Source of the DNA: Kiloniella spongiae
Lineage (GTDB): Bacteria > Pseudomonadota > Alphaproteobacteria > Kiloniellales > Kiloniellaceae
DNA: 64,000 bases
Assembly (NCBI RefSeq): GCF_001026905.1
Contig: NZ_LAQL01000006.1
Span: forward strand, 62,001-126,000
Direction: 5' to 3'
The position numbers were made by a program, and so were the translations under genes. The notes under the pieces are model-generated. The model was not told the origin of the DNA. It was given only the letters and a program-made list of their open reading frames with translations, and ran no database searches. Of the stretch, positions 38,413 through 46,534 are shown piece after piece. Every line of letters begins with the position of its first letter. Positions within the stretch are counted from its first letter, which is position 1.

Positions 38413-39036
38413 TTATGATAAAGCTTGCATCACCAGCGACACTGCTATTGTCCACATGACAATGCCGATAAAGCTGTCCAGAATACACCACGCAATCGGA
38501 CGCTTGAACAGAGGGGCCAACCATTGCGCCCCTAAACTGAGTGAGAAAAACCAGACAAAAGAAGAAACAACGGCACCCAGGCCGAACCATATTCTGGTTT
38601 CGGCAGGATATTGGCCACCGATAGATCCCAATAGAATCACTGTATCCAGATAGATATGCGGATTAAGCAAACTAACGGCCAAAGTCGTTAACACCGCCTT
38701 GACAAGAGTATCAGGCCCACGATCCTGTTGTGCTGTCAGAACATCAGGTGTTAAAGCAGCTTTGAATGCTTTTATTCCATATACAAAAAGAAAAAGAGCA
38801 CCACTCCAAACAGCTAAATCAAGAAGCAAGGGGTTAGATGTGATCAGCACCCCCATACCAGCAACACCAATGGTTATCAGTAACGCATCAATAAGGCTAC
38901 AAAGAGAAGCAATAAGGTACTGATTATTACGACGAAGCCCTTGAGTAAGAACAAAAGCATTCTGCGCTCCGATTGCAATAATCAACCCGGCGCCAATACC
39001 CATTCCCTTTAAAAAGGGTGCGGCAATCCCTAACAT
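38413..39036 (-). CDS. argO: LysE/ArgO family arginine exporter
   Basis: 207-residue inner-membrane exporter of basic amino acids. I chose the ATG at 39036 (MLGIAAPFLKG), about nine bases behind AGGA; the open frame extends 22 codons further through a hairpin and looks non-coding. Family motifs: GLIIAIGAQNAFVLTQGLRR near the N-terminus and LNPHIYLDTVILLGSIG, as in E. coli ArgO. Five to six hydrophobic helices. argP lies about 1 kb away, the usual regulator of argO, with one GST gene between them. Confidence 0.92.
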   Translation of the reverse strand: MLGIAAPFLKGMGIGAGLIIAIGAQNAFVLTQGLRRNNQYLIASLCSLIDALLITIGVAGMGVLITSNPLLLDLAVWSGALFLFVYGIKAFKAALTPDVLTAQQDRGPDTLVKAVLTTLAVSLLNPHIYLDTVILLGSIGGQYPAETRIWFGLGAVVSSFVWFFSLSLGAQWLAPLFKRPIAWCILDSFIGIVMWTIAVSLVMQALS

Positions 39037-39056
39037 GATTTCATTCCTATTAAACC

Positions 39057-39095
39057 AATTGAAGCCACTGAGTTCTAATCTCAGTGGCTTCAATT
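39057..39095 (-). terminator. 16-bp perfect hairpin between GST gene and argO
   Basis: AATTGAAGCCACTGAG (39057-39072) and CTCAGTGGCTTCAATT (39080-39095) are perfect complements with a 7-base loop. It lies 60 bp behind the GST stop and 20 bp before the argO start, all on the minus strand. No long T-run follows on either strand, so it is either a terminator for the GST gene or a structure in the argO leader. Confidence 0.6.
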
Positions 39096-39154
39096 TAAGC
39101 AATCATAACGAACAAGTAATGCTAATAATATTTATACTGCATAAGAATATTTAA

Positions 39155-39802
39155 TTATGCTTCGTCTTCCTGAACAATCCAGGGTTCTGCCTTTCCGGCC
39201 TCTTCCCATTCCTGCCAAGCGGGAAGCTCTGTCATTGCAGAGGAATAACGTTTAACGACGGGATCGTCACTTAACTGATACTTGGCAATGCGGTTTACGA
39301 CCGGAGCAAACATGGCATCAGCATTACAAAATTCACCAAATAAAAAAGGACCACCGGACTTTTTCAGACAATCACGCCAGATCGCGATAATTCGTCGCAC
39401 ATCTTTGTGAACGCCCTCTGAAACACGGATGGATTCTTCCTTGCGGCGCATATTCATGGGGCACTCTGCTCTCAGAGACATAAAGCCGCCATGCATCTCA
39501 TTGGAAATACATCGGGCCATAGCCCGGTCAGATTGCTCAGCAGGCCAGAACCCCGCATCAGGAAACTTTTCTGCGAGATATTCAAGTATCGCCAGCGATT
39601 CCCAAACTGTCATCTCCCCATCTTTTAAAACAGGCACTTTCTTGGTTGGAGAGAACTCAGCAAAGTGCTTGTGTCTTGTCGCTTCATCAAATTGGGAAAA
39701 AACCTCTTCAAACTCAATCCCTTTCACTTTTAGAGCAATCCAGGGACGCAAAGACCAGGATGAATAGTTTTTATTGGCAATAATCAACTTTAGATCTGGC
39801 AT
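39155..39802 (-). CDS. Glutathione S-transferase family protein
   Basis: 215 residues. N-terminal thioredoxin-like domain with NKNYSSWSLRPWIALK, carrying the Ser-rich active-site segment, then KKVPVLKDGEMTVWESLAILEYLAEKFP with cis-Pro and Glu-Ser glutathione contacts; helical C-terminal domain. A GAGG lies five bases before the ATG. Distinct in sequence from the GST at 31292. It is divergent from argP and upstream of argO on the same strand, perhaps in one transcript interrupted by a strong hairpin. Confidence 0.9.
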   Translation of the reverse strand: MPDLKLIIANKNYSSWSLRPWIALKVKGIEFEEVFSQFDEATRHKHFAEFSPTKKVPVLKDGEMTVWESLAILEYLAEKFPDAGFWPAEQSDRAMARCISNEMHGGFMSLRAECPMNMRRKEESIRVSEGVHKDVRRIIAIWRDCLKKSGGPFLFGEFCNADAMFAPVVNRIAKYQLSDDPVVKRYSSAMTELPAWQEWEEAGKAEPWIVQEDEA

Positions 39803-40009
39803 AACAACCTCTTTAGATCAGCTTTCAGAGAAATGTAATCAGGTATGCGGGACATACTATGCCCAATAAACAATTTCTCCGCCACCTGCGGTCTCCCATT
39901 TGGCAGAACTTGTCGGAACTTTGTCACTATTCGATACATCTTTTCAGTCCACAAAAAGCTCTCTACAATAAAATTTATATAACAAAATAAACATTAGCAG
40001 CATTAATCC

Positions 40010-40906
40010 ATGTATGATTACCGACAACTCGCTACGCTGAACGCCATTCTCGAAGAAGGCAGTTTTGAAAAGGCAGCCCAGAAGCTCTTTATTACCCAAT
40101 CTGCAGTCTCACAGAGATTGCGACAACTCGAAGACAGCCTTGGGCAAACACTGGTTATTCGGAGCACGCCGTTAACTGCAACGACATCCGGTCAACGTTT
40201 GCTTAAACACTATAAACAGGTAAGCCTTTTAGAAAACGAGTTGGATGAGGATCTCAAAAACCAGAATAACGAAGGCTTTACCAACCTCACCATCGGCCTG
40301 AACGCAGATTCCATTGGCACCTGGTTTTTCGGCGCGGTCAAAGAGTTCACAGAAACCAGTAAAGTATTGCTGGAACTCAAAGTTGATGATCAGGAACAAA
40401 CCCATCATCTTTTACGAACCGGTGAAGTCCTTGGCTGCATCAGTGGTAGCCCCCTCGCCGTTCAAGGATGTCGTTGCATTCCTTTGGGACAGATGATTTA
40501 TCAACCCCTGGCCTCGCCCGAGTTTGTAAAACACTATGCTCCAATAGGTCTAAACAAAGACAATGCTGCAAATATTCCCGTTGCTGTCTTTAATCGCAAA
40601 GACCCGCTCCAGCACCGCTATCTGGAACAAAAATTTGGCATCGCAGACTTTCCACACCACCTTATCCCGGCCTGTGATGGTTTTGTTGATGCCTTACTCA
40701 AAGGTTTTGCCTATGGGCTTATCCCCAATCAACAGGGCCAACCTTATATAGATAGCGGCGATTTGGTTTCGATAGATCCCGGTCATAAAATTCCGGTGCC
40801 GCTTTATTGGCATATCTGGAATTTACATACCGATACGATGAAGGGACTAACAAAAGCACTGGTGTCGGAAGCAAAACGAGTACTGACGCCACTTCCGGAT
40901 TGTTAG
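40010..40906 (+). CDS. argP: LysR regulator ArgP (IciA)
   Basis: 298-residue LysR protein matching the ArgP family along its length: DYRQLATLNAILEEGSFEKAAQKLFITQSAVSQRLRQLEDSLG in the helix-turn-helix part, GLNADSIGTWF at the start of the effector domain, and GHKIPVPLYWHIWN near the end. In E. coli ArgP senses arginine and lysine and activates argO. The argO gene is in this neighbourhood, transcribed away from argP with a GST gene between, so the pair probably forms the same circuit. Confidence 0.92.
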   Translation: MYDYRQLATLNAILEEGSFEKAAQKLFITQSAVSQRLRQLEDSLGQTLVIRSTPLTATTSGQRLLKHYKQVSLLENELDEDLKNQNNEGFTNLTIGLNADSIGTWFFGAVKEFTETSKVLLELKVDDQEQTHHLLRTGEVLGCISGSPLAVQGCRCIPLGQMIYQPLASPEFVKHYAPIGLNKDNAANIPVAVFNRKDPLQHRYLEQKFGIADFPHHLIPACDGFVDALLKGFAYGLIPNQQGQPYIDSGDLVSIDPGHKIPVPLYWHIWNLHTDTMKGLTKALVSEAKRVLTPLPDC

Positions 40907-40994
40907 GTTATTTAGTCTTGCAACCTGTCATCATGTGGCAGCATTATCACGGCAATATATTTAAATATCGCCTAAAAAATAAAGAAACAAACCA

Positions 40995-41798
40995 ATGCAA
41001 GATCGAAAATTCTATACCGAAGCCAACCGTGTTTCATGGAACGAAGCCGCACCACGGCATGAAGAGAAAAATCAACAACGATTATTACAAGACGTTACGC
41101 GAACTGATTTCAATGCTTTGGAACCTGAGCTCGCAGAAACATTGAACCGTCTGGATATTCAGGGAAAACGGGTCGCTCAAATATGCTGTAACAATGCAAA
41201 AGATCTACTGTCTGTTATAAAAATGGGCGCAGGTTCTGGATTGGGTATTGATGCCGCTTCAGCCTTTATCGATCAAGGTAACGAACTAATCAAAGCCACA
41301 GATTATCAAGACAAAATGGAATTGCTCGTTAGTGATGTCTACGACATTCCCAATGAACATTCAGAACAGTTTGATATTGTTCTGACCACCGTCGGCGTTA
41401 TGAGCTGGATGCCTGATCTCTCTGCGTTTTTCAAAGTCATTCACAACTTGATCAAACCCGGTGGGTACTACATTGCCGAAGAAATGCATCCGGTCCTCTT
41501 GATGTATGAAACTGATGACCACGGCGTTTCAAGGCCGCTTTACTCCTATTTCAAACAAGATCCTTGGAAGGATACTGTCGGTTTGGATTATTTCGGACAT
41601 GTCGAATACGAATCAAGTCCAAGCTATAGCTTTCAACACAAGATGGATGACATTCTTATGGCGGGAATCAATCTGAATATGAATTTGAAATATATTCGGG
41701 AAATTGACCGGGACATTTCAAATTTCTGCATGGATCTGGAAAATCAAGAAGCAAAACCGCCCCTTGGCTTTAATATGATCATGCAAAAACAAGGATAA
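40995..41798 (+). CDS. Class I SAM-dependent methyltransferase
   Basis: 267-residue cytoplasmic methyltransferase. Rossmann-type motifs: VAQICCNNAKDLLSVIKMGAGSGLGID (motif I is atypical, with CCNN instead of the usual Gly-rich loop), DIVLTTVGVMSWMPDLSAFF and LIKPGGYYIAEEMHP. The substrate is unknown. It follows argP after 88 bp. It ends 53 bp before the stop of the convergent LysR gene. Confidence 0.85.
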   Translation: MQDRKFYTEANRVSWNEAAPRHEEKNQQRLLQDVTRTDFNALEPELAETLNRLDIQGKRVAQICCNNAKDLLSVIKMGAGSGLGIDAASAFIDQGNELIKATDYQDKMELLVSDVYDIPNEHSEQFDIVLTTVGVMSWMPDLSAFFKVIHNLIKPGGYYIAEEMHPVLLMYETDDHGVSRPLYSYFKQDPWKDTVGLDYFGHVEYESSPSYSFQHKMDDILMAGINLNMNLKYIREIDRDISNFCMDLENQEAKPPLGFNMIMQKQG

Positions 41799-41851
41799 TT
41801 TTTGTTCTATGAGTTTTTTGATTCTGCCATAATCGAGATTAATCTTAAAAA

Positions 41852-42763
41852 TCAAGTGTGCTGCAAGGTCAAATGCGTCACCTCCATCAGCCAATCGCGA
41901 AATGTTCCTAAAATTTTACGATCTAATTTTGTCGTAGTTGATAGGAAATACCAAGAATGGCTTGAGCGCCGTGATACATCTAGAGGTCGTACCAAACGTC
42001 CTTGTTTAATTAATTCTGCCACCAAAATACTACGACCTAATGCAACGCCAACACCTTCGCAAGCAGCCTCATACATAACATTGCTATCAGAGAAACCATG
42101 ACCTTTTGGTCTGATAAGTTGTGGCATCCCAACCTCCGAAAACCAACTTGCCCAATCACATGAAACAACACCAGATTCACCCAAAACATCGTTCAGAAGT
42201 GTGTGGTGTCTCAAATCATCAAGAGAATTAAGTGGTATATTACCTTTTGCCAACGAAGGAGCACAGACAGGAAAAACGTCTTCTGTCATTAAAATATCGC
42301 CCACATGATTTTCCGGAACTGAAGCACAATAACGCAAAGAACAATCGAAATCCGCTTCATTCAGATCAACAATCTCTCGTCTGCAATGAAGTTCTACGTC
42401 GATTTCCGGATGACTTTCAACAAAATTACGAAGTCTTGGAGCGAACCAAATTGAAGCCAATGACGGACAAATGACAACTTTCAGCCGACCCGTTGGTGGT
42501 TCAGTAAGACGGCTTGCGGCAGTTCGAAGCTGTTCAAAGGCTGGTCGGACCAGATCAAAAAAAATTCTCCCAGCATCGTTAAGCAACAGGTCTCTACCTT
42601 GCCTGTCAAAAAGAGGCCTATCAAACCAAGTTTCTAGAGTTTTGATCTGATGACTGACCGCAGATGGCGATACCGACAGCTCTTCTGACGCTCGAACCAT
42701 ATTTCCAGTCCGAACAACAGATTCAAATGCTTTAATAGCATTCATAGGCGGAAATTTTACCAA
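41852..42763 (-). CDS. GcvA-like LysR family transcriptional regulator
   Basis: 303 residues. The start is taken as TTG at 42761-42763 (MVKFPPMNAIKAFESVVRTGNM), behind AAGG, because the GcvA group begins with about four residues before PPLNALRAFE; an ATG at 42745 would cut into that. LysR helix-turn-helix (RASEELSVSPSAVSHQIKTLE) and effector domain. It is divergent from the 172-residue unknown gene and its pseudogene partner, which it probably controlled. A T-N11-A dyad lies 37 bp upstream of its start. Confidence 0.92.
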   Translation of the reverse strand: MVKFPPMNAIKAFESVVRTGNMVRASEELSVSPSAVSHQIKTLETWFDRPLFDRQGRDLLLNDAGRIFFDLVRPAFEQLRTAASRLTEPPTGRLKVVICPSLASIWFAPRLRNFVESHPEIDVELHCRREIVDLNEADFDCSLRYCASVPENHVGDILMTEDVFPVCAPSLAKGNIPLNSLDDLRHHTLLNDVLGESGVVSCDWASWFSEVGMPQLIRPKGHGFSDSNVMYEAACEGVGVALGRSILVAELIKQGRLVRPLDVSRRSSHSWYFLSTTTKLDRKILGTFRDWLMEVTHLTLQHT

Positions 42764-42799
42764 TCCAACACCTTACATGAGAATATTTCATTGATTCAC

Positions 42800-42812
42800 T
42801 GAGTTTTACTCA
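42800..42812. promoter_or_regulatory. Candidate LysR-box upstream of the GcvA-like gene
   Basis: TGAGTTTTACTCA is an interrupted dyad of T-N11-A type, the consensus form of LysR-family sites, inside the 140-bp divergent gap between the regulator and the 172-residue gene. Confidence 0.5.
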
Positions 42813-42903
42813 CTTTTTTGTATCAGAATAAATGTGTTAATGAGAAATATCAAACAATACTGAGATTAAAAATCATCGTGATAATCAAAATATGAGAAAA
42901 TGA

Positions 42904-43422
42904 ATGAGAACATCAAATTTAGCCCAATGGCCCAGTGGGATCACTCAGAAGAATTTCTCGATCTATAAACCACGTAGCATGAAATCAATGGGCATCTTGG
43001 AAAAAGATGGTTGGGCTATCAAAACCTATGGCATCCAAGCTCACGAACGAGCAGAAGGCGCTGATATGTTTTCCCCTGATCTTTTACAAACTGCAAAAGA
43101 TCACATATTCAACCTTTTACCAATAACTCGTGAAGAAGGTTCTTTTTACAAAACGGGATTTACCGTTTTACACGAAGGCGTACAAGCTAACTGGCTTCTC
43201 TTCCAGTGGTGGACACACAACGATGTTTGGTGCCAGTTACTCTCATATTCCCACGCGAATGAACCGCTGCTTTTCAAGTTTTCAACACGCCCCATTGTTG
43301 CATGTGTCTATGAGACAGCAATCATTTGGCATGAACAAAAAGCATGGATTGAAAATGTTCTGAACGGCAAAGCAGACCGCCAAGCTTATCTTGACAATAT
43401 TATGACAGCAAAAACTTGCTAG
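42904..43422 (+). CDS. Hypothetical protein beside a decayed FAD-dehydrogenase gene
   Basis: 172 residues, no signal peptide or membrane segment, rich in Trp and His (NWLLFQWWTHNDVWCQLLSY). I do not recognise a family. It starts 140 bp from a divergent GcvA-like LysR gene and ends 6 bp before an FAD-dehydrogenase pseudogene, so it was probably the first gene of a two-gene operon. The ATG at 42904 has a poor ribosome site; an internal ATG at 42979 is an alternative. Confidence 0.7.
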   Translation: MRTSNLAQWPSGITQKNFSIYKPRSMKSMGILEKDGWAIKTYGIQAHERAEGADMFSPDLLQTAKDHIFNLLPITREEGSFYKTGFTVLHEGVQANWLLFQWWTHNDVWCQLLSYSHANEPLLFKFSTRPIVACVYETAIIWHEQKAWIENVLNGKADRQAYLDNIMTAKTC

Positions 43423-43428
43423 CTCATC

Positions 43429-43729
43429 ATGTCAATTACATCCCCTCATCATAACCTCAAATGCGATCTATTAATTGTTGGCAGTGGTGCAGCTAGGTTA
43501 ATTGCTACAATAACGGCAGCAGCCTCAGGCCTTGATGTCATTATCGCAGAAAAATCAGAATTGATCGACGGAGCAACTGCTTGATCAGGAGGTTGGGTTT
43601 GGTTACCAAAGTCTCAAGCACCAAATGAGACCAATAATATAACTGAAATCACCAACGATCTTTATAGAGGTGTTAAACGGTTGGAAACAAAACCACCTTT
43701 TGGGATATCAGAAAATATCTTCCTTTTAT
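43429..43729 (+). pseudogene. FAD-binding dehydrogenase remnant (3-ketosteroid dehydrogenase / fumarate reductase flavoprotein type)
   Basis: From ATG 43429 the frame reads CDLLIVGSGAARLIATITAAASGLDVIIAEKS in pieces matching the N-terminal FAD-binding dinucleotide fold (GSGAA). Codon 52 is TGA at 43582-43584, and the frame then continues with SGGWVWLPKSQ, the conserved segment of these flavoproteins. The homology stops before about 43700, close to the rlmN 3' end. A real enzyme has 450-570 residues, so about four-fifths is missing. A conserved Gly of GSGAAGL is also Arg here. Nonsense mutation plus truncation mark it as dead. Confidence 0.85.
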
Positions 43730-44965
43730 CTATTCTGCAGCACAGGGCTTCTTCGTCTTGCGCTTTCTTTCAGATTCGGACTTTAGCTGACCACAGGCGG
43801 CAAGAATATCTTCGCCTCGTGTAGTGCGAATCGGTGCTGATATGCCTTTTTCAAAAAGGTAATTCGAGAAGCGGCGGATCTGATTGTTTGAAGAACACTC
43901 AAAAAACGATCCTGGCCATGGGTTGAAAGGAATCAAATTAACTTTGGCAGGAATACCTTTTAGAATTTGAAGAAGTTTCTTCGCATCTTCCATGGAATCA
44001 TTCACATCCTTGAGCATGACATACTCAAAAGTAATGCGTCGAGAATTGCTAACCCCCGGGTATTCGCGACAGGCATCCAACAATTCTTTTAGCGGATACT
44101 TGTTGTTAATAGGCATAATTTTACCTCTTGTCTCATCATCAACAGCATGAAGAGACACAGCCAAATTCACCCCCAGATCAACACCACAGCGCCGTATTTC
44201 AGGCACAACACCAGATGTCGAAAGTGTAATACGACGTCTTGAGATGGTTAAACCTTCCCCATCCATGACGATTTTCAAAGCCGCTTTCACGTTTTCATAA
44301 TTATAAAGCGGTTCGCCCATGCCCATCATCACAATGTTTGTCACACGGCGTCCTGGTGCGGAGCTTGGCCATTCTTCCATGGCGTCTCTGGCGTGAATAA
44401 TCTGGGAAACAATTTCATTAGGGGACAGGTTACGAACGAGTGGTTGCGTACCCGTATGACAGAATTTACACGTCAGGGTACAGCCAACCTGTGATGAAAC
44501 ACAAAGCGTCCCCCGATCTTCTTCGGGAATGAAAACCGTCTCAACTTCATTTCCATCTGGAAAACGAAGGAGCCATTTACGCGTTCCATCAACCGAGATC
44601 AAATCTTCCACAATCTCCGGACGTCCGACAACATAACCGGCTTCCAGCTTTTCGCGAAATGGTTTACCCAAAGACGTCATTTCATCAAAGGATGCAGCGC
44701 CTCGATTATAAATCCACTGCCACAGCTGTTTGGCCCGAAACTTCGCTTCGCCAAGGTTGAGAACTTCGGCTTCCAACTCGTCACGAGACAGTCCGACCAA
44801 AATTTTCCGACCATCAGCCGCATGTGAAGAAGGCGGTGCAAAAGCCTTCGCATGCCCCCGAGAGCTCGCATTACTATCCTGCGCACTCTGATTTGGCGCT
44901 TGAGCAGTATTCTCGATCTCTTTGGCTTTGTCTGTTTTGTCTGTGATTTTAGGTGCCGTGGTCAT
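43730..44965 (-). CDS. rlmN: Dual-specificity 23S rRNA/tRNA adenine-C2 methyltransferase
   Basis: Radical-SAM enzyme that methylates A2503 of 23S rRNA and A37 of some tRNAs. 411 residues. Fe-S ligands C162, C166 and C169 in CTLTCKFC; C-terminal [15 protein letters not shown] carries the second catalytic Cys. Compared with the 350-380-residue norm it has a low-complexity Ser/Ala/Asn-rich extension of about 50 residues at the N-terminus before [12 protein letters not shown]. The true start may lie further in, but no better ATG is visible. Confidence 0.95.
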   Translation of the reverse strand: MTTAPKITDKTDKAKEIENTAQAPNQSAQDSNASSRGHAKAFAPPSSHAADGRKILVGLSRDELEAEVLNLGEAKFRAKQLWQWIYNRGAASFDEMTSLGKPFREKLEAGYVVGRPEIVEDLISVDGTRKWLLRFPDGNEVETVFIPEEDRGTLCVSSQVGCTLTCKFCHTGTQPLVRNLSPNEIVSQIIHARDAMEEWPSSAPGRRVTNIVMMGMGEPLYNYENVKAALKIVMDGEGLTISRRRITLSTSGVVPEIRRCGVDLGVNLAVSLHAVDDETRGKIMPINNKYPLKELLDACREYPGVSNSRRITFEYVMLKDVNDSMEDAKKLLQILKGIPAKVNLIPFNPWPGSFFECSSNNQIRRFSNYLFEKGISAPIRTTRGEDILAACGQLKSESERKRKTKKPCAAE

Positions 44966-45146
44966 AGCTCATCAATCCTTAAGGCAGATATTTTATCTGC
45001 GATTGAGGCTTAAATAAAGCGAGTCACTGCCGGGTTCAAGCGGATTCGCCCTGCAGAGACTGCATAACAGCCGTTTGCATTGGTTTTAGAATACACCAAT
45101 GGGCTTAATAACAATGAAAGTACTTAGTAAATTTATCAGCCTATAA

Positions 45147-45177
45147 GTGACTGTTTTATCCAGATTAAAACAGTCAC
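45147..45177 (-). terminator. Hairpin behind the IalB gene
   Basis: GTGACTGTTTTA (45147-45158) and TAAAACAGTCAC (45166-45177) form a perfect 12-bp stem with a 7-base loop, 20 bp behind the IalB stop. The T-tract after the stem is poor, so termination may be partial. Confidence 0.6.
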
Positions 45178-45196
45178 ACAACATGTATCACGAGTT

Positions 45197-45733
45197 CTAT
45201 TTTTTACCACAAGCCTGATTAATAGCCCGATAAGCCGCTGAAAAACCACTTAAAGAATAGGTATCTTTAGTTTTTGTACCACGCCCGGAAACACCACGGA
45301 CAATAAGATTTGAACCCTTGATCATCGCTTTGATAACCTTCTGGTCGTCTTCTTGGGTATAGGCCCAGGCGCTGTCACCGGCGGTAAAGAATTTATAACT
45401 GCTTTTACCAACACTAAGGGTTGCTTGAGAATCCGGACGATAGCTGTAACCAGTCTGAATAGAGATCTCATCCCAGCGTTTCTCGCCAGTTCTATGGGAT
45501 ACAACCAGATAGATATCGCCGCGTTTTTTATACTTCCCTTCAGCTTTTTTAGGAACCGAATTCATAAAGCAAACCTTATGACCATTTTCGGTATAGCTGT
45601 AAGAAGTCCAATCTTTGTGCTGCCCGATAGCTTTAATTCCCTGAGCAAAACTTGTCGTCGCAGACAGACCAAAGGAAACAGATACCATAAGGGCCATAGG
45701 AATGGCGGATTTCATCGACAATAGCTTACTCAT
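45197..45733 (-). CDS. Invasion-associated locus B (IalB) family exported protein
   Basis: 178 residues from the ATG at 45733, behind GGGAAG; the open frame starts 18 codons earlier without a ribosome site. Signal peptide: SAIPMALMVSVSFGLSATTSFAQ, cleaved about residue 33. The mature domain has DWTSYSYTENGHKVCFM, then YLVVSHRT and a C-terminal Cys in INQACGKK, as in the IalB family (PF06776). Exported; family function is not settled outside Bartonella. It lies between rlmN and an RNA methyltransferase gene, all on minus. Confidence 0.88.
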   Translation of the reverse strand: MSKLLSMKSAIPMALMVSVSFGLSATTSFAQGIKAIGQHKDWTSYSYTENGHKVCFMNSVPKKAEGKYKKRGDIYLVVSHRTGEKRWDEISIQTGYSYRPDSQATLSVGKSSYKFFTAGDSAWAYTQEDDQKVIKAMIKGSNLIVRGVSGRGTKTKDTYSLSGFSAAYRAINQACGKK

Positions 45734-45840
45734 TATCTTCCCAGTTATACTAATACTCTGCGCGGTAAATTTCTTAGTTTTCACCACTAAACCATAAAGT
45801 AGGTAATTCTAAGGCAGGTCTTTTAGTTTCGTCCAGACGG

Positions 45841-46389
45841 TTAATCTTTTTTTGTTCGAATAATCTGATTACCCTGAACATGCTTGGGTAAAGGAACCGC
45901 TTCGGCCCGAGGATTAACGGGACGCCCGGGGAATCTACCCATAGAGATCAATCTGTCATAAAGCACAATTGCACCAGCAACACCAACATTCACACAGAAC
46001 TTCATCGGAATTTTCACAATAAAGTCACAGCGTTCTTGCATTTCCGGTGACAAAGATCCCTTTTCAGGCCCCAAAACATACGCCGCTTGCGTCGGATGAC
46101 GGAAGCTTGGGAGTTCGATTGACTCATCAGTAAGTTCGACCCCAACCAACTGCACACCTTTTGGCAGTACCATTTCCTCGACAGAGTCAAAATTATAGAG
46201 CGGTAAAGTCTTTGCCGCATCTGAAGTATCAGATTGTTTGACCTGTTTTGCATCATAATGGGGTGCAACGGTAAAAAAGAAACTTGCCCCAAAGCTATGT
46301 GCCGACCGAAGCAGATTCCCCAGATTCATGGGTTTACTGCCGCCCTCGACCCCCATGCCAAAAAATCCTCTCATGGTTCTCTCTGCCAT
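45841..46389 (-). CDS. SpoU/TrmH-family RNA 2'-O-methyltransferase
   Basis: 182-residue single-domain SPOUT methyltransferase. Motif 1 is NLGNLLRSAHSFGA, motif 2 YVLGPEKGSLSPE and motif 3 VNVGVAGAIVLYDR, which form the trefoil knot and SAM site. No extra RNA-binding domain. The target nucleotide (tRNA or rRNA) cannot be told from sequence alone. Confidence 0.92.
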   Translation of the reverse strand: MAERTMRGFFGMGVEGGSKPMNLGNLLRSAHSFGASFFFTVAPHYDAKQVKQSDTSDAAKTLPLYNFDSVEEMVLPKGVQLVGVELTDESIELPSFRHPTQAAYVLGPEKGSLSPEMQERCDFIVKIPMKFCVNVGVAGAIVLYDRLISMGRFPGRPVNPRAEAVPLPKHVQGNQIIRTKKD

Positions 46390-46534
46390 AGTCTTAATTC
46401 AGGTCCTTCTTAAGCCTGTTAATCTTCATTACTTTACGCCTATAATGCCAGCGCAAAAATCAGTGGGTGGTTGAGCCCCTCGGTTCAGAGTAGATCTGAA
46501 TTGAGCCTCGTGTTCTTAACATAAGAGTTTTCTA

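Noticed and set aside
43582-43584. TGA as selenocysteine or programmed readthrough in the FAD-dehydrogenase remnant
   Set aside because: The frame is also truncated to about one-fifth of family length, and the position is not a known selenocysteine site, so decay is simpler.
24032-45822. ATTCTAAGGCAGG shared by the gap before yggT (about 24032) and the gap behind the SpoU gene (about 45808)
   Set aside because: Only 13 bases match with no flanking similarity or symmetry; chance is likely at this length.
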